Positions 17,771 to 24,625 of a stretch of DNA of 64,000 nucleotides are shown here, piece after piece. Each line of letters opens with the position of its first letter. The first letter of the stretch is position 1. The stretch covers positions 1 to 64,000 of the forward strand of contig NZ_STGY01000046.1 of NCBI RefSeq assembly GCF_004912275.1, read 5' to 3'. The notes under the pieces were generated by a model. It was not told where the DNA came from. It ran no database searches and worked only from the letters and a program-made list of their open reading frames with translations. The position numbers and the translations under genes were made by a program. This stretch comes from Glycomyces buryatensis. Its GTDB lineage: Bacteria > Actinomycetota > Actinomycetes > Mycobacteriales > Micromonosporaceae.

Positions 17771-17880
17771 CTAGGGGGTGTCTGGTGATCACTCTCCGTT
17801 CACCTGCGACGGAAATGTACTGGTGGGGCTACGGAAGACCTCCACGTCCGTGGAGAGTAGGACAGGTGAACCGCGGCATT
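17771..17880 (+). other. 5S-rRNA-like fragment with inverted PHO-box-like repeats
   Basis: On the plus strand the segment reads GGTGATCA, then GCGACGGAAATGTACTGG, then a CTCCACGtcCGTGGAG stem and GAGAGTAGGACA, resembling 5S rRNA ends with its middle deleted (about 100 nt against about 120). GTTCACCTG at 17798-17806 and CAGGTGAAC at 17863-17871 form an outer stem and each match the PHO-box half-site GTTCACC. CTAGGGGGTGTCTGGTG at its left edge looks like an IS5-type terminal repeat. Could be a 5S pseudogene, an IS scar, or a regulatory structure for senX3. Confidence 0.3.
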
Positions 17881-17913
17881 ATTCGATCGGTACTCGGCAA
17901 TACGCCAGTGGGG

Positions 17914-18666
17914 CTACTTTTTGCCCTGGGCGGCGACGGCCGCGGCGGCCTCGGCGGCGGCCTCGGGGTCGAGGTACTCGCCACCGGTCACGATCGGCTT
18001 GAGCGTTTCTTCGTCCAGCTCGTAGCGCAGCGGCATGCCCGTGGGGATGTTCAGCTTGACGATCGCCTCGTCCGTCATCCCGTCGAGGTGCTTGACCAGG
18101 GCCCGCAGCGAGTTGCCGTGCGCGGCGACCAGCACGGTCCGCCCGGCCTTCAGGTCGGGGACGATGCCGTCGTACCAGTACGGGAGCATCCGTTCGAGGA
18201 CGTCCTTGAGGCACTCGGTGCCCGGGCGGACCTCGGGGGCGAGATCGGCGTAGCGCGGGTCGCCGTCCTGGGAGAACTCCGAGCCGGGCTCGATGGCGGG
18301 CGGCGGCACGTCGTACGAGCGGCGCCAGGTCGTGAACTGCTCCTCGCCGAACTCGGCGAGCGTCTCGGCCTTGTTCTTGCCCTGCAGCGCACCGTAGTGG
18401 CGCTCGTTGAGACGCCAGGAGCGCTTGACCGGGATCCAGGACCGGCCGGCCTCGGCCAGCGCCAGCTCGGAGGTGTTGATGGCGCGGCGCAGCAGCGAGG
18501 TGTGCACGACGTCCGGGAGCAGTCCGGCCTCGTCCAGCAGGCGGCCGCCGCGGCGGGCCTCGTCCTCACCGGAGGCCGACAGCTTGACGTCGACCCAGCC
18601 GGTGAAGAGGTTCTTGGCGTTCCATTCGCTTTCGCCGTGGCGAAGCAGCACGAGCGTGTAAGTCAT
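17914..18666 (-). CDS. gpmA: 2,3-bisphosphoglycerate-dependent phosphoglycerate mutase
   Basis: 250 aa from the ATG at 18666 (GGATAGGGGC just upstream). [10 protein letters not shown] carries the phosphorylated His10; [15 protein letters not shown] and [11 protein letters not shown] (second catalytic His) are the other signature segments. Converts 3- to 2-phosphoglycerate in glycolysis. Its linkage to senX3-regX3 is ancient; in mycobacteria the YbjN and mshA genes lie just upstream, but here an island of about 7 kb intervenes. Confidence 0.95.
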   Translation of the reverse strand: MTYTLVLLRHGESEWNAKNLFTGWVDVKLSASGEDEARRGGRLLDEAGLLPDVVHTSLLRRAINTSELALAEAGRSWIPVKRSWRLNERHYGALQGKNKAETLAEFGEEQFTTWRRSYDVPPPAIEPGSEFSQDGDPRYADLAPEVRPGTECLKDVLERMLPYWYDGIVPDLKAGRTVLVAAHGNSLRALVKHLDGMTDEAIVKLNIPTGMPLRYELDEETLKPIVTGGEYLDPEAAAEAAAAVAAQGKK

Positions 18667-18854
18667 GCCCCTATCCTGCCGTGCCCCCATTCGGAGATGC
18701 GACCCGTCAACGAACAGGTGTGTCCGAGGTCGCCCTCTCACAGAAGGCACCGCCCACCGGTGAGAAGCCCCGCGGAGCGGCGAAGCCCGAAGGTGGTTCA
18801 GGTTCACTACCCTGCGCCCAGGGCCAAAGGTCAACTCCCTGTTCGGAGGTCCCC

Positions 18855-19274
18855 ATGGGATTCGAAGTCTTCTACAAGCCGGTTCACCGGGACCATCCGA
18901 TCGTGCCCGAGACCTCCGCGGAGTTGATCGCCGCGATCGAGGCGATGGCCTCGGCCGGCAACCTGGCCTGCGATTTCGCCAGGATCTTCTACCAGGACGA
19001 GGAGTTCGTGTCGGCGCTGTGCGTCGGAGCTGACGCGGTTCGAGGTCTCGGCGCGGTGCAGTTCAGCTCATCGGTCGAGGACCTGTACAGCCAGGGCGAC
19101 GCGACCTCCGAACACGCGGTGTTCTACACGGAGTTCGGTATGACGAGGTTCTTCCCACGCGACTCGGAAGTGCCACTGGATTCGGTGACGGCCGTCCTCA
19201 AGGGGTATTTCGAAGCTCCCGGACGCCGCCCGACTGCAATCGAATGGCAGCAGTGGGAGGACAATGAGGAGTAG
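18855..19274 (+). CDS. Imm1-like immunity protein
   Basis: 139 aa, ATG 5 nt after GGAGGT. The C-terminal [42 protein letters not shown] fits the Imm1 family (strand with Y/F, 'vPl..a..al..Y...G.rPt.i.W'). Such proteins neutralise polymorphic or contact-dependent toxins. No toxin gene is next to it, so it may be an orphan immunity gene. First of three plus-strand genes in the accessory island. Confidence 0.55.
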   Translation: MGFEVFYKPVHRDHPIVPETSAELIAAIEAMASAGNLACDFARIFYQDEEFVSALCVGADAVRGLGAVQFSSSVEDLYSQGDATSEHAVFYTEFGMTRFFPRDSEVPLDSVTAVLKGYFEAPGRRPTAIEWQQWEDNEE

Positions 19275-19280
19275 ATCGCA

Positions 19281-19667
19281 ATGCCCATAGAGGATGCCTC
19301 GCGAGAGGATCTGGAGGCGACCGCCCGTGTGGTCATCGACCGGTTGCGGGAAGTGGGCGTTCATGCGTTCAGGGAGATCGCGCATGGGGGGTTCGGCGCA
19401 GAGCCCGGAGTTGAGGTTCGGATCGATTCGCAGGACGATGCGGGACGCGGGGTTTACCTGGAGTGGAATCTGGGAGCCGAGATCCACAATGCGAGGGTCG
19501 AGGCCATGCTGGCGCAGCGGTTTGATGACCCGATCATCTGGGATTCCGGTGCGGAGCAGGCCGCGAAGACCGACGAGGTCGCCGCGATCCTTGAGCGGGC
19601 CGGGGTCCGGACGGAAGACCCTGAGAACGATTTTGCCCCGTTCGCTCTGCGGGTCGTCAGCGTCTGA
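19281..19667 (+). CDS. Hypothetical protein in putative immunity cluster
   Basis: 128 aa, 6 bp after the Imm1-like gene and overlapping the next start as TGATG, so the three are one operon. N-terminal helix (DLEATARVVIDRLREVGV), then alternating strands (VEVRIDSQ, GVYLEWNLG) and a C-terminal helix (KTDEVAAILERAG). Soluble, no signal or membrane segment. I do not recognise the family; position suggests another small immunity-type protein. Confidence 0.55.
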   Translation: MPIEDASREDLEATARVVIDRLREVGVHAFREIAHGGFGAEPGVEVRIDSQDDAGRGVYLEWNLGAEIHNARVEAMLAQRFDDPIIWDSGAEQAAKTDEVAAILERAGVRTEDPENDFAPFALRVVSV

Positions 19668-19939
19668 TGAGCGACGCGCCGCCGCCGAGGGCCATGGGGT
19701 TCTATGCGCTCACGGAGAAGCGCATGGTCAAGGCGGCGGTCTTTCTCCGTGGTGATGAAGGTGTGACCTTGGAAGTGCTCGATGAGCGCTGGGAATCATT
19801 GGCGCGCAAGTACTTCACCGAAGGCATCCTGTCGTACCGGCTGGGAGTCATTGTGACGCCGGCTCAGCCTGCGGAGTTCATGGCGGCTCTGACCGAGCCT
19901 CGAAATATGACCTACTACGCGTTCCGCCGCGAACAGTAG
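19667..19939 (+). CDS. Hypothetical small protein
   Basis: 90 aa, coupled to the preceding gene by TGATG. Soluble, Tyr/Phe-rich at its end (RNMTYYAFRREQ). Unknown family. It ends just before a strong hairpin that also closes the opposing DUF397 operon. Confidence 0.5.
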   Translation: MSDAPPPRAMGFYALTEKRMVKAAVFLRGDEGVTLEVLDERWESLARKYFTEGILSYRLGVIVTPAQPAEFMAALTEPRNMTYYAFRREQ

Positions 19940-19943
19940 AAGA

Positions 19944-19971
19944 GGCGCGCTTCCTGGTTGGGAAGCGCGCC
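19944..19971. terminator. Terminator hairpin, copy A
   Basis: GGCGCGCTTCC / GGAAGCGCGCC, perfect 11 bp, loop TGGTTG. Almost identical to the hairpin at 21047-21078; both follow a DUF397 gene. Confidence 0.7.
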
Positions 19972-20000
19972 TTGGGCTTGCGGGGTTCGGGAGGCTTGGG

Positions 20001-20225
20001 TCAGGCCTTGATGGCGGTGACCAGGCCGGTCCAGTCTTCGCGGGTGACGAGCAGGTGTTTGAAGCTGCCGTCGGGGGTCGGGAGTTTGGTGTCGCCGACC
20101 GCGACTGCCGATCCGTCAACCGCCGCCGCGACGCAGTTCCCGTTGCCTGAGCTGTCGCTCCGGGTGCTCTTGCGGAACCGCTCTCGTTGCCACCTGGTGG
20201 CTTGCCGTTCGGTGCGTTCGATCAT
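20001..20225 (-). CDS. DUF397 protein, copy A
   Basis: 74 aa. RERFRKSTRSDSSGNGNCVAAA, then AVGDTKLP and LLVTREDWTGLVTAI, is the DUF397 signature. In actinomycetes these small proteins pair with XRE/DUF5753 regulators (BldB/WhiJ/Scr1-like systems) in development. This copy is downstream of vapC by 6 bp, its GGAG sitting in the vapC 3' end, so it is probably expressed with the toxin-antitoxin pair. The C-terminal two thirds is nearly identical to copy B at 21105-21329. Confidence 0.85.
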   Translation of the reverse strand: MIERTERQATRWQRERFRKSTRSDSSGNGNCVAAAVDGSAVAVGDTKLPTPDGSFKHLLVTREDWTGLVTAIKA

Positions 20226-20231
20226 CGTGCT

Positions 20232-20675
20232 CTACTCCTTTTCGGCTTGAAGGGGGTTGCGGGTCTTGAGGCCGGGGAAGCGGGAGAAGTCGCGGTCCAT
20301 CGTCCACAGCTCGTCCACGCCGTTCTCCAGGCATAGCGCGGCGATACGCGCGTCATGAACCATCGCGCCGGTGACTTTGCCGAGTTCGAGGAGCGGTCGC
20401 AGCCGCGGCCAGTAGGTGCCGGTTTCGCTGAACAATGCCAGCGCTGGTGAACTCAGCCAGGAGTCGATCTGGTCGAGTGCCTCGGTGGTGGTAGAGGGCG
20501 GGTTGTAGATGCGGGGGCGCGTCACGATCCCGAAGAACTCATGGAGGCACGGCCACGGAATCGCCCACATCCGGTTGCCCTCGGCGAGTTCGCGGATGAG
20601 CGGTGCGGCGGTCGAGTGGAATTCGCTGTCGGCCCGGTGGGCGTAGACCAGGATGTTCGTGTCGACGGCGATCAC
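20232..20675 (-). CDS. vapC: VapC-type PIN-domain toxin
   Basis: 147 aa from the GTG at 20675, overlapping the antitoxin stop as GTGA. The PIN ribonuclease acidic residues are visible: Asp5 (IAVDTNILVYA), Glu near 50 (CLHEFF), Asp near 102 (MVHDARIAALC) and Asp near 123 (WTMDRDFSRF). VapC toxins cut specific tRNAs or rRNA when free of antitoxin. It lies between two DUF397 copies, as if inserted there. Confidence 0.85.
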   Translation of the reverse strand: MIAVDTNILVYAHRADSEFHSTAAPLIRELAEGNRMWAIPWPCLHEFFGIVTRPRIYNPPSTTTEALDQIDSWLSSPALALFSETGTYWPRLRPLLELGKVTGAMVHDARIAALCLENGVDELWTMDRDFSRFPGLKTRNPLQAEKE

Positions 20676-20917
20676 AGGCGGTCGCCGTAGGACAGTTCCC
20701 GGATCTCGGCCCAGGAGAGACCTTGGACGTCGGGGTGCAGGCCGTCGCCTCCAACCGAGTGATCGGCCATGACATACCCGGATTTGCCACCCTGCGGCTT
20801 GGCCAAGGCCAAGCGAAGGCCTTCCTCGATGAGAGTGCGGAGGGTGGTGCCTTCGGCGCGGGCGCGCTGGCGGGCCTCTTCTAGCAGGGCGTCTGCGATC
20901 ACGACCGTAGTTTTCAT
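20672..20917 (-). CDS. vapB: VapB-type antitoxin (ribbon-helix-helix)
   Basis: 81 aa from ATG 20917 (MKTTVVIADALLEEARQRA); an ATG at 20929 would add MVAS. The N-terminus is a ribbon-helix-helix DNA-binding fold, and the C-terminal LSWAEIRELSYGDRL is a toxin-binding tail. GTATGG-type motifs repeat in the 30 bp upstream (GTATGGCTGTATGG, GAGGTATGG), possible autoregulatory sites. Forms a two-gene unit with vapC. Confidence 0.8.
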   Translation of the reverse strand: MKTTVVIADALLEEARQRARAEGTTLRTLIEEGLRLALAKPQGGKSGYVMADHSVGGDGLHPDVQGLSWAEIRELSYGDRL

Positions 20918-21046
20918 ACTTGCAACCATACCTCAGAAACCATACAGCCATACACAATTTCGATCGACATCGGTCGATCACCAGGCGTAGTGGTGAGAGT
21001 GGGAATGCGTGTTCGTCTCGTAGTGGTCGGCAGATGGGCAAACGGT

Positions 21047-21078
21047 AAGGCGCGCTTCCGGGTTGGGAAGCGCGCCTT
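21047..21078. terminator. Terminator hairpin, copy B
   Basis: AAGGCGCGCTTCC / GGAAGCGCGCCTT, 13-bp perfect stem. It closes the XRE-DUF397 copy B operon and separates it from vapBC. Confidence 0.7.
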
Positions 21079-21104
21079 GGGTTCGCGGGGTTCGGGGGCT
21101 TGGG

Positions 21105-21329
21105 TCAGGCCTTGATGGCGGTGACCAGGCCGGTCCAGTCTTCGCGGGTGACGAGAAGGTGTTTGAAGCTGCCGTCGGAGGTCGGGAGCTTGGTGTCGCC
21201 GACCGCTACTGCCGATCCTTCAACCGCCGCTGCGACGCAGTTTCCGTCCGAGGTGCTGTCGCTCCTGCTGCTTTTGCGGAACTTCGCGCGATCCCACCCG
21301 GTTGGCTGCTGATCGGTCATCCGAGTCAT
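21105..21329 (-). CDS. DUF397 protein, copy B
   Basis: 74 aa. RAKFRKSSRSDSTSDGNCVAAA and the DWTGLVTAI end define DUF397. Its ATG overlaps the stop of the XRE gene (TAATG), the usual arrangement of regulator plus DUF397 partner. About 90% identical at the DNA level to copy A over some 250 bp including the downstream hairpin, so the pair arose by recent duplication. Confidence 0.87.
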   Translation of the reverse strand: MTRMTDQQPTGWDRAKFRKSSRSDSTSDGNCVAAAVEGSAVAVGDTKLPTSDGSFKHLLVTREDWTGLVTAIKA

Positions 21330-22183
21330 TACTCCACTTCCTTCAACACCGCCCTCAAGCGGTCGATCGTGTCCTCGTCGCCGAGGCTGTGCTCGTTCCA
21401 GAGGGCGTCGTAGGCATCTGCGAACGACTCTACATCCTCACCTTCATCGACCACCCCGCCGATCGGGGTGACTACCTGCATCAACATCGGCCAAGCCTCG
21501 CGCATTTCCAGGATTCGGAAGCTGGTGCCGATGGTCGCGACGGTGTGGGCCCAGGACTCGGCGGGGAAGATCCGCACTGACACGTTCGGCAGGTTCGCCA
21601 GCTCCAGCACGTACCGAAGCTGCGCGGCGGTGACCTCGCGTCCGGCCTCGTTTTGGCTGAGGATCGATTCGTGGATGAGGAACTTCGCCTCCGGCGCGTC
21701 GGCCTTGCGGAGAGTGGCCCCGCGCATCACTCGGGCTTTCAGGAGCTTCGTTGCCTCCTCAGTGTTGTCGCTTTGGGGCCCTTGGGAGATGAGGGCCTTG
21801 GCGAACTCCGGGGACTGGATCAGGCCCGGCCAGGTGTCGAGCGCGAATGCCTTGATGGTCTCCGCTTGGCTTTCGGCCCAGAGGAAGTCCGCGAATTCCG
21901 AGCTGACATAGGCATCCCACCATCCCCGCTGGGTGACCGACTGTGCGAGCCGGAGCAGTTGCACCCGCTCGTCGATGTCGTCGACTCCGTAGAGGTCGAG
22001 CAGGGTTTCGAGGTCGTGGGGCTTGACCGGGTACTGCCCGGTCTCGTAGCGGTTCACGGTCGGCTGTCGCACGCCCATGTAATCGCAGACATCCTTGACC
22101 GGCAGATCCTTGTTCTCGCGCAGCTCGCGGAGTTTCCTTCCGAGCCAACGGGCTCGCCACGTAGGTCGCTTCGATGGGGCCAT
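21329..22183 (-). CDS. XRE-family regulator with DUF5753 domain
   Basis: About 284 aa from the ATG 8 nt after GAGGAG (a GTG two codons earlier is possible). The helix-turn-helix is near residues 15-65 (LRELRENKDLPVKDVCDYMGVRQPTVNRYETG). The rest is the DUF5753 ligand-like domain (ETIKAFALDTWPGLIQSPEFAKAL..ILSQNEAGREVTAAQLRYVLE..VRIFP). Such proteins act with a DUF397 partner to control development or antibiotic genes. A CATGAA-N7-TTCATG palindrome overlaps its promoter. Confidence 0.87.
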   Translation of the reverse strand: MAPSKRPTWRARWLGRKLRELRENKDLPVKDVCDYMGVRQPTVNRYETGQYPVKPHDLETLLDLYGVDDIDERVQLLRLAQSVTQRGWWDAYVSSEFADFLWAESQAETIKAFALDTWPGLIQSPEFAKALISQGPQSDNTEEATKLLKARVMRGATLRKADAPEAKFLIHESILSQNEAGREVTAAQLRYVLELANLPNVSVRIFPAESWAHTVATIGTSFRILEMREAWPMLMQVVTPIGGVVDEGEDVESFADAYDALWNEHSLGDEDTIDRLRAVLKEVE

Positions 22184-22208
22184 GATCACCGCTCCTCGAC
22201 ATGATGTG

Positions 22209-22253
22209 CATGAACAGTCAATTCATGGTAGATGGACGTCATACCAAAATCAA
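22209..22253 (-). promoter_or_regulatory. Promoter and palindromic operator of the XRE-DUF397 operon
   Basis: On the minus strand TTGATT (22253-22248), 17 nt, TACCAT (22230-22225) makes a good promoter. CATGAA-N7-TTCATG (22209-22227) overlaps the -10 region and start site, fitting autorepression by the XRE protein. Confidence 0.5.
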
Positions 22254-22276
22254 TAACTCGATCGGGTGAGTCGGTC

Positions 22277-22305
22277 TTGACTCTGATCTCACATTAATAC
22301 ACAAT
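22277..22305 (+). promoter_or_regulatory. Candidate promoter of the hairpin-leader genes
   Basis: TTGACT, 17 nt, CACAAT on the plus strand, divergent from the XRE promoter. Start of transcription would be about 60 nt before the leader hairpin at 22371. Confidence 0.4.
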
Positions 22306-22370
22306 CTGAGTGTGTCGGCCGTCTCGGTGGTTGGCACACAGGGGTTGTCGGTGGGGGCGATTCCTAAAGG

Positions 22371-22414
22371 GCGGCCTGCCGGTCTTCGATTGGACCCGGA
22401 TTCCGGCAGGCCGC
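22371..22414 (+). promoter_or_regulatory. Leader hairpin 1 (12-bp stem, 20-nt loop)
   Basis: GCGGCCTGCCGG / CCGGCAGGCCGC with a 20-nt loop, then TTCCACCACAAGGAAGGAGAACTTCC before an ATG at 22444 (positions 22415-22440 hold the purine-rich RBS). The same layout recurs at 23167-23210. Confidence 0.5.
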
Positions 22415-22495
22415 TTCCACCACAAGGAAGGAGAACTTCCTCATGACAAAACCCAGCGTACGACAACGCTCCGACTTCTCCGGGGTGGTGAGACT

Positions 22496-22774
22496 GTGGA
22501 GATTCGCGACCTTCGCAAAGTGATCGGGCAGTTCAAGCTCGAACACCGCACCATCGAAGTCCTTTGCCTCGGCGATAGGGAGAGCGCCACCGTCTGGCTG
22601 CGCCGCACCTGGCCCGAACCGGTCCTTGAACTCGGCTACGCCACCGAGCTCGACAAACCGATCCAGCGGCTCCACCTGTACCGGGCCGAATGGAACCGGA
22701 ACCTGCGCAACCTCGTCAAGGACGAGGCCCGAGAGATCTGGGTGGCCAGCCAGCGCGAGCGGGGGTCGGCATGA
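22496..22774 (+). CDS. Hypothetical protein, start uncertain
   Basis: 92 aa from GTG 22496 (MEIRDLRKVIGQFKLEHRTIEVLCLGDRE..). The best RBS and the leader hairpin point to ATG 22444 (MTKPSVRQRSDF), but that frame stops after 26 codons and is offset by one base from the main frame. Either the GTG is used, the frame upstream extends further, or a small frameshift has split the gene. Soluble, with a Trp/Arg-rich middle and a helical end. Family not recognised. Overlaps the next gene as ATGA. Confidence 0.5.
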   Translation: MEIRDLRKVIGQFKLEHRTIEVLCLGDRESATVWLRRTWPEPVLELGYATELDKPIQRLHLYRAEWNRNLRNLVKDEAREIWVASQRERGSA

Positions 22775-23067
22775 GTGCGTTCACCACCGCCGCGCGCGCG
22801 AAGCTCGGTGAGATCACTGTGGAGGGTCGTCGGATCGAGCTGGTCTGGCTCACCTGGCTCGATTCGGTGCAGGCGTCGTTCACGGCGTTGGAGCCCAACC
22901 GGATCGGGACGGTGATCGGTCTGGAGAGTCCTCATGCCCGACTGGTGGTCTGTGAGGCCGAACACCTGGATTGGGTGCGGTCATTCAGTCGATCGGGCTT
23001 GATTGTTGTTGCGGCCCTTGAGCACTACCGGCATCGCGAGGTGCTGGTCCGGGGCAGGTCTACTTAG
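22771..23067 (+). CDS. Hypothetical protein
   Basis: 98 aa from ATG 22771, overlapping the previous stop by 4 bp. Begins MSAFTTAARAKLGEITVEGRRIELVWLTW and is mostly beta-strand by pattern; its pattern of R-I-E-L-V-W-L and V-V-C-E-A-E-H segments echoes the preceding protein's I-E-V-L-C-L, so the two may be distant relatives. No known family recognised. A hairpin (23105-23137) follows. Confidence 0.55.
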   Translation: MSAFTTAARAKLGEITVEGRRIELVWLTWLDSVQASFTALEPNRIGTVIGLESPHARLVVCEAEHLDWVRSFSRSGLIVVAALEHYRHREVLVRGRST

Positions 23068-23104
23068 GTCCCGGCGACACGCGATTACAGGGGGTTGACA
23101 TCAT

Positions 23105-23137
23105 GGCTCCTGGCCGTCAGCATAAAACGGTCAGGAG
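23105..23137 (+). terminator. Hairpin ending the first hypothetical pair
   Basis: GCTCCTGgCCGT / ACGGTCAGGAGC, 11 of 12 pairs, 9-nt loop with AAAA. Confidence 0.5.
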
Positions 23138-23166
23138 CTCAATTTCATACACATGGGCATGAAAAT

Positions 23167-23210
23167 GCCGCCCGGTGGCCTACAGCTACCAACTATGTCC
23201 ACCGGGCGGC
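23167..23210 (+). promoter_or_regulatory. Leader hairpin 2 (12-bp stem, 20-nt loop)
   Basis: GCCGCCCGGTGG / CCACCGGGCGGC with a 20-nt loop, then GCCAACAGCAGAAAGGAAC and the GTG at 23235. Stem length, loop length and spacing copy leader hairpin 1 although the bases differ. Confidence 0.5.
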
Positions 23211-23234
23211 GCCAACAGCAGAAAGGAACTTTCC

Positions 23235-23681
23235 GTGTCCTCCATGACGGTACCGCAGCCGATGCTGCCCGAAAACCGCTCGACACCCTTTCCGGGGAAC
23301 CGTTCCCGCCACGTCTTCCGCACCGGCCCCTACGACGCCTTCGACCCCGGTCCCTGGCCTTGGCGCCGGTCCGACGGCTACTGCCCGGACCTGCGTACCG
23401 GCCGCCACCGTCGGAACGAGTTCCCGGACCCGCTCCCCGCACCGCCCGCAGCGGCAGCGCCGCCCCGTCCGCCCCGCTCCCGGCCCCGCCCGTATCCGGT
23501 CGACCCATTCTCGAAGCTCCGCGAAGACGCCTGGGCCGCTTTCCTGGCCGACTCCGAACCCCTCGCCGCAGCCCACAACGCGCCTCGCGCGGCGTCGCGC
23601 ATAGGCCGCATCAAGGCTGCTTTCCTGCGGGCCGTCCACCGCGTCACCCTGTCCTCCCGGACCTGCACCACCACCTCCTGA
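23235..23681 (+). CDS. Pro/Arg-rich hypothetical protein
   Basis: 148 aa from a GTG 7 nt after AAAGGA. Low complexity in the middle (PLPAPPAAAAPPRPP) flanked by a Trp/Pro-rich N-terminal part and a helical C-terminal part (LREDAWAAFLADSEPL..IKAAFLRAVHR). No signal or membrane helix. Unknown. Supported as a gene mainly by its RBS, leader hairpin and place before the Rpn-like genes; coding is only moderately certain. Confidence 0.45.
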   Translation: MSSMTVPQPMLPENRSTPFPGNRSRHVFRTGPYDAFDPGPWPWRRSDGYCPDLRTGRHRRNEFPDPLPAPPAAAAPPRPPRSRPRPYPVDPFSKLREDAWAAFLADSEPLAAAHNAPRAASRIGRIKAAFLRAVHRVTLSSRTCTTTS

Positions 23682-23694
23682 CCCCGCCGAGACC

Positions 23695-23714
23695 CGGCCG
23701 CAACGAGGCGGCCG
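23695..23714 (+). promoter_or_regulatory. Leader hairpin 3 before Rpn-like gene
   Basis: CGGCCG / CGGCCG with an 8-nt loop, then TCAACAGAAGGGAAGTTCGA and ATG 23735. Shorter than hairpins 1 and 2, but the CAACAG..AAGGGAA..TT tail matches leader 2. Confidence 0.4.
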
Positions 23715-23734
23715 TCAACAGAAGGGAAGTTCGA

Positions 23735-24625
23735 ATGGGCATCCGCACGCGATGCGATCCCGCGATCGAACTGATCGAGCAAGTTCCGGGCCTGCCGCAG
23801 GCCCTCATCGAGCAGGCGACCGGGCAGCAACTGCCCGAACACGACGAGGTCCAGGTAGAGGAGATCTGGGAGTACACCTTCTACACCCGGGGGGTGGACT
23901 CACTCCTGCTGCTCCGCAAGGAAGGAGAACCGGTCCTCGCGGTGATACTCCGGATGGTGCACGACCGGCTTGAGGACCACCGGACCTGGTTCTGGCCGTA
24001 CCTGGTGCCCTGGGTCCGCGCGTCCTACGGCTGTCCGACGATCATGGTCGCGATCGCCGAATCGCCAGACCTCGCGGAATGGGCGCGACAGCCCATCGAC
24101 TGGGGAGTCGGCGGTGTGGCCATGCGACCGGTCGCCGTCTGTCTCGGCGAGATCGAATCAGGCGACGACGTCGGACTCGGCCTGCTATTCGCGCTGTCGG
24201 ATCGCGCGAGCACCACCGACTTGGAGCGCGCGGCAGAAGGCCTTGCGTCCCTGCCGTTCGAGCAGGCCCAGCAGTTCGCCGGACTGGTCGATATCGGGAA
24301 ACGGGGAGACCTGACCGAATGGCGAAGGCTCACCGAATCCGCCGGATACGTTCGGGATACACAGGACCTTCGCTGGACGCGTTTCAAGGTCTACGAGGCG
24401 GACAAGCTTCGTAGCATGGCGCGCTGTGTGCTGCGGGTCCTCACGGTGAAGGGCTTCGAACCCTCCGATCGGGTGCGAACGAGGATTCTCACCACCGAGA
24501 GCGAGCGCCAAGCTGACGACTGGCTCGGACAAGCCGCCAACGCTGAAGACCTGGCACAGCACTTCAGCGACGAAGCGCTCTTCCCGTTCCCGCTGAAAGG
24601 TAGAGACCGCCATGCCCCCCGGTAA
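23735..24625 (+). CDS. Rpn/PD-(D/E)XK-like protein with degenerate active site
   Basis: 296 aa. Shares with the next gene and with a large actinobacterial family the pattern 'IELIEQVPGLPQALIEQATG..P.HDEV..', a central strand set, 'W.RQPI..G.G...RPVAVCL', and a C-terminal helix ending near 'DLAQHFSDE'. In related Rpn-type nucleases a D...ExQ/ExK motif sits in 'D..V.L..G.pvLavv.EvQ'; here it reads GVDSLLLL..LAVILRMVHD, so the Glu and Gln/Lys are lost. It probably no longer cuts DNA and may regulate its intact neighbour. Overlaps the next gene by 14 bp. Confidence 0.6.
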   Translation: MGIRTRCDPAIELIEQVPGLPQALIEQATGQQLPEHDEVQVEEIWEYTFYTRGVDSLLLLRKEGEPVLAVILRMVHDRLEDHRTWFWPYLVPWVRASYGCPTIMVAIAESPDLAEWARQPIDWGVGGVAMRPVAVCLGEIESGDDVGLGLLFALSDRASTTDLERAAEGLASLPFEQAQQFAGLVDIGKRGDLTEWRRLTESAGYVRDTQDLRWTRFKVYEADKLRSMARCVLRVLTVKGFEPSDRVRTRILTTESERQADDWLGQAANAEDLAQHFSDEALFPFPLKGRDRHAPR

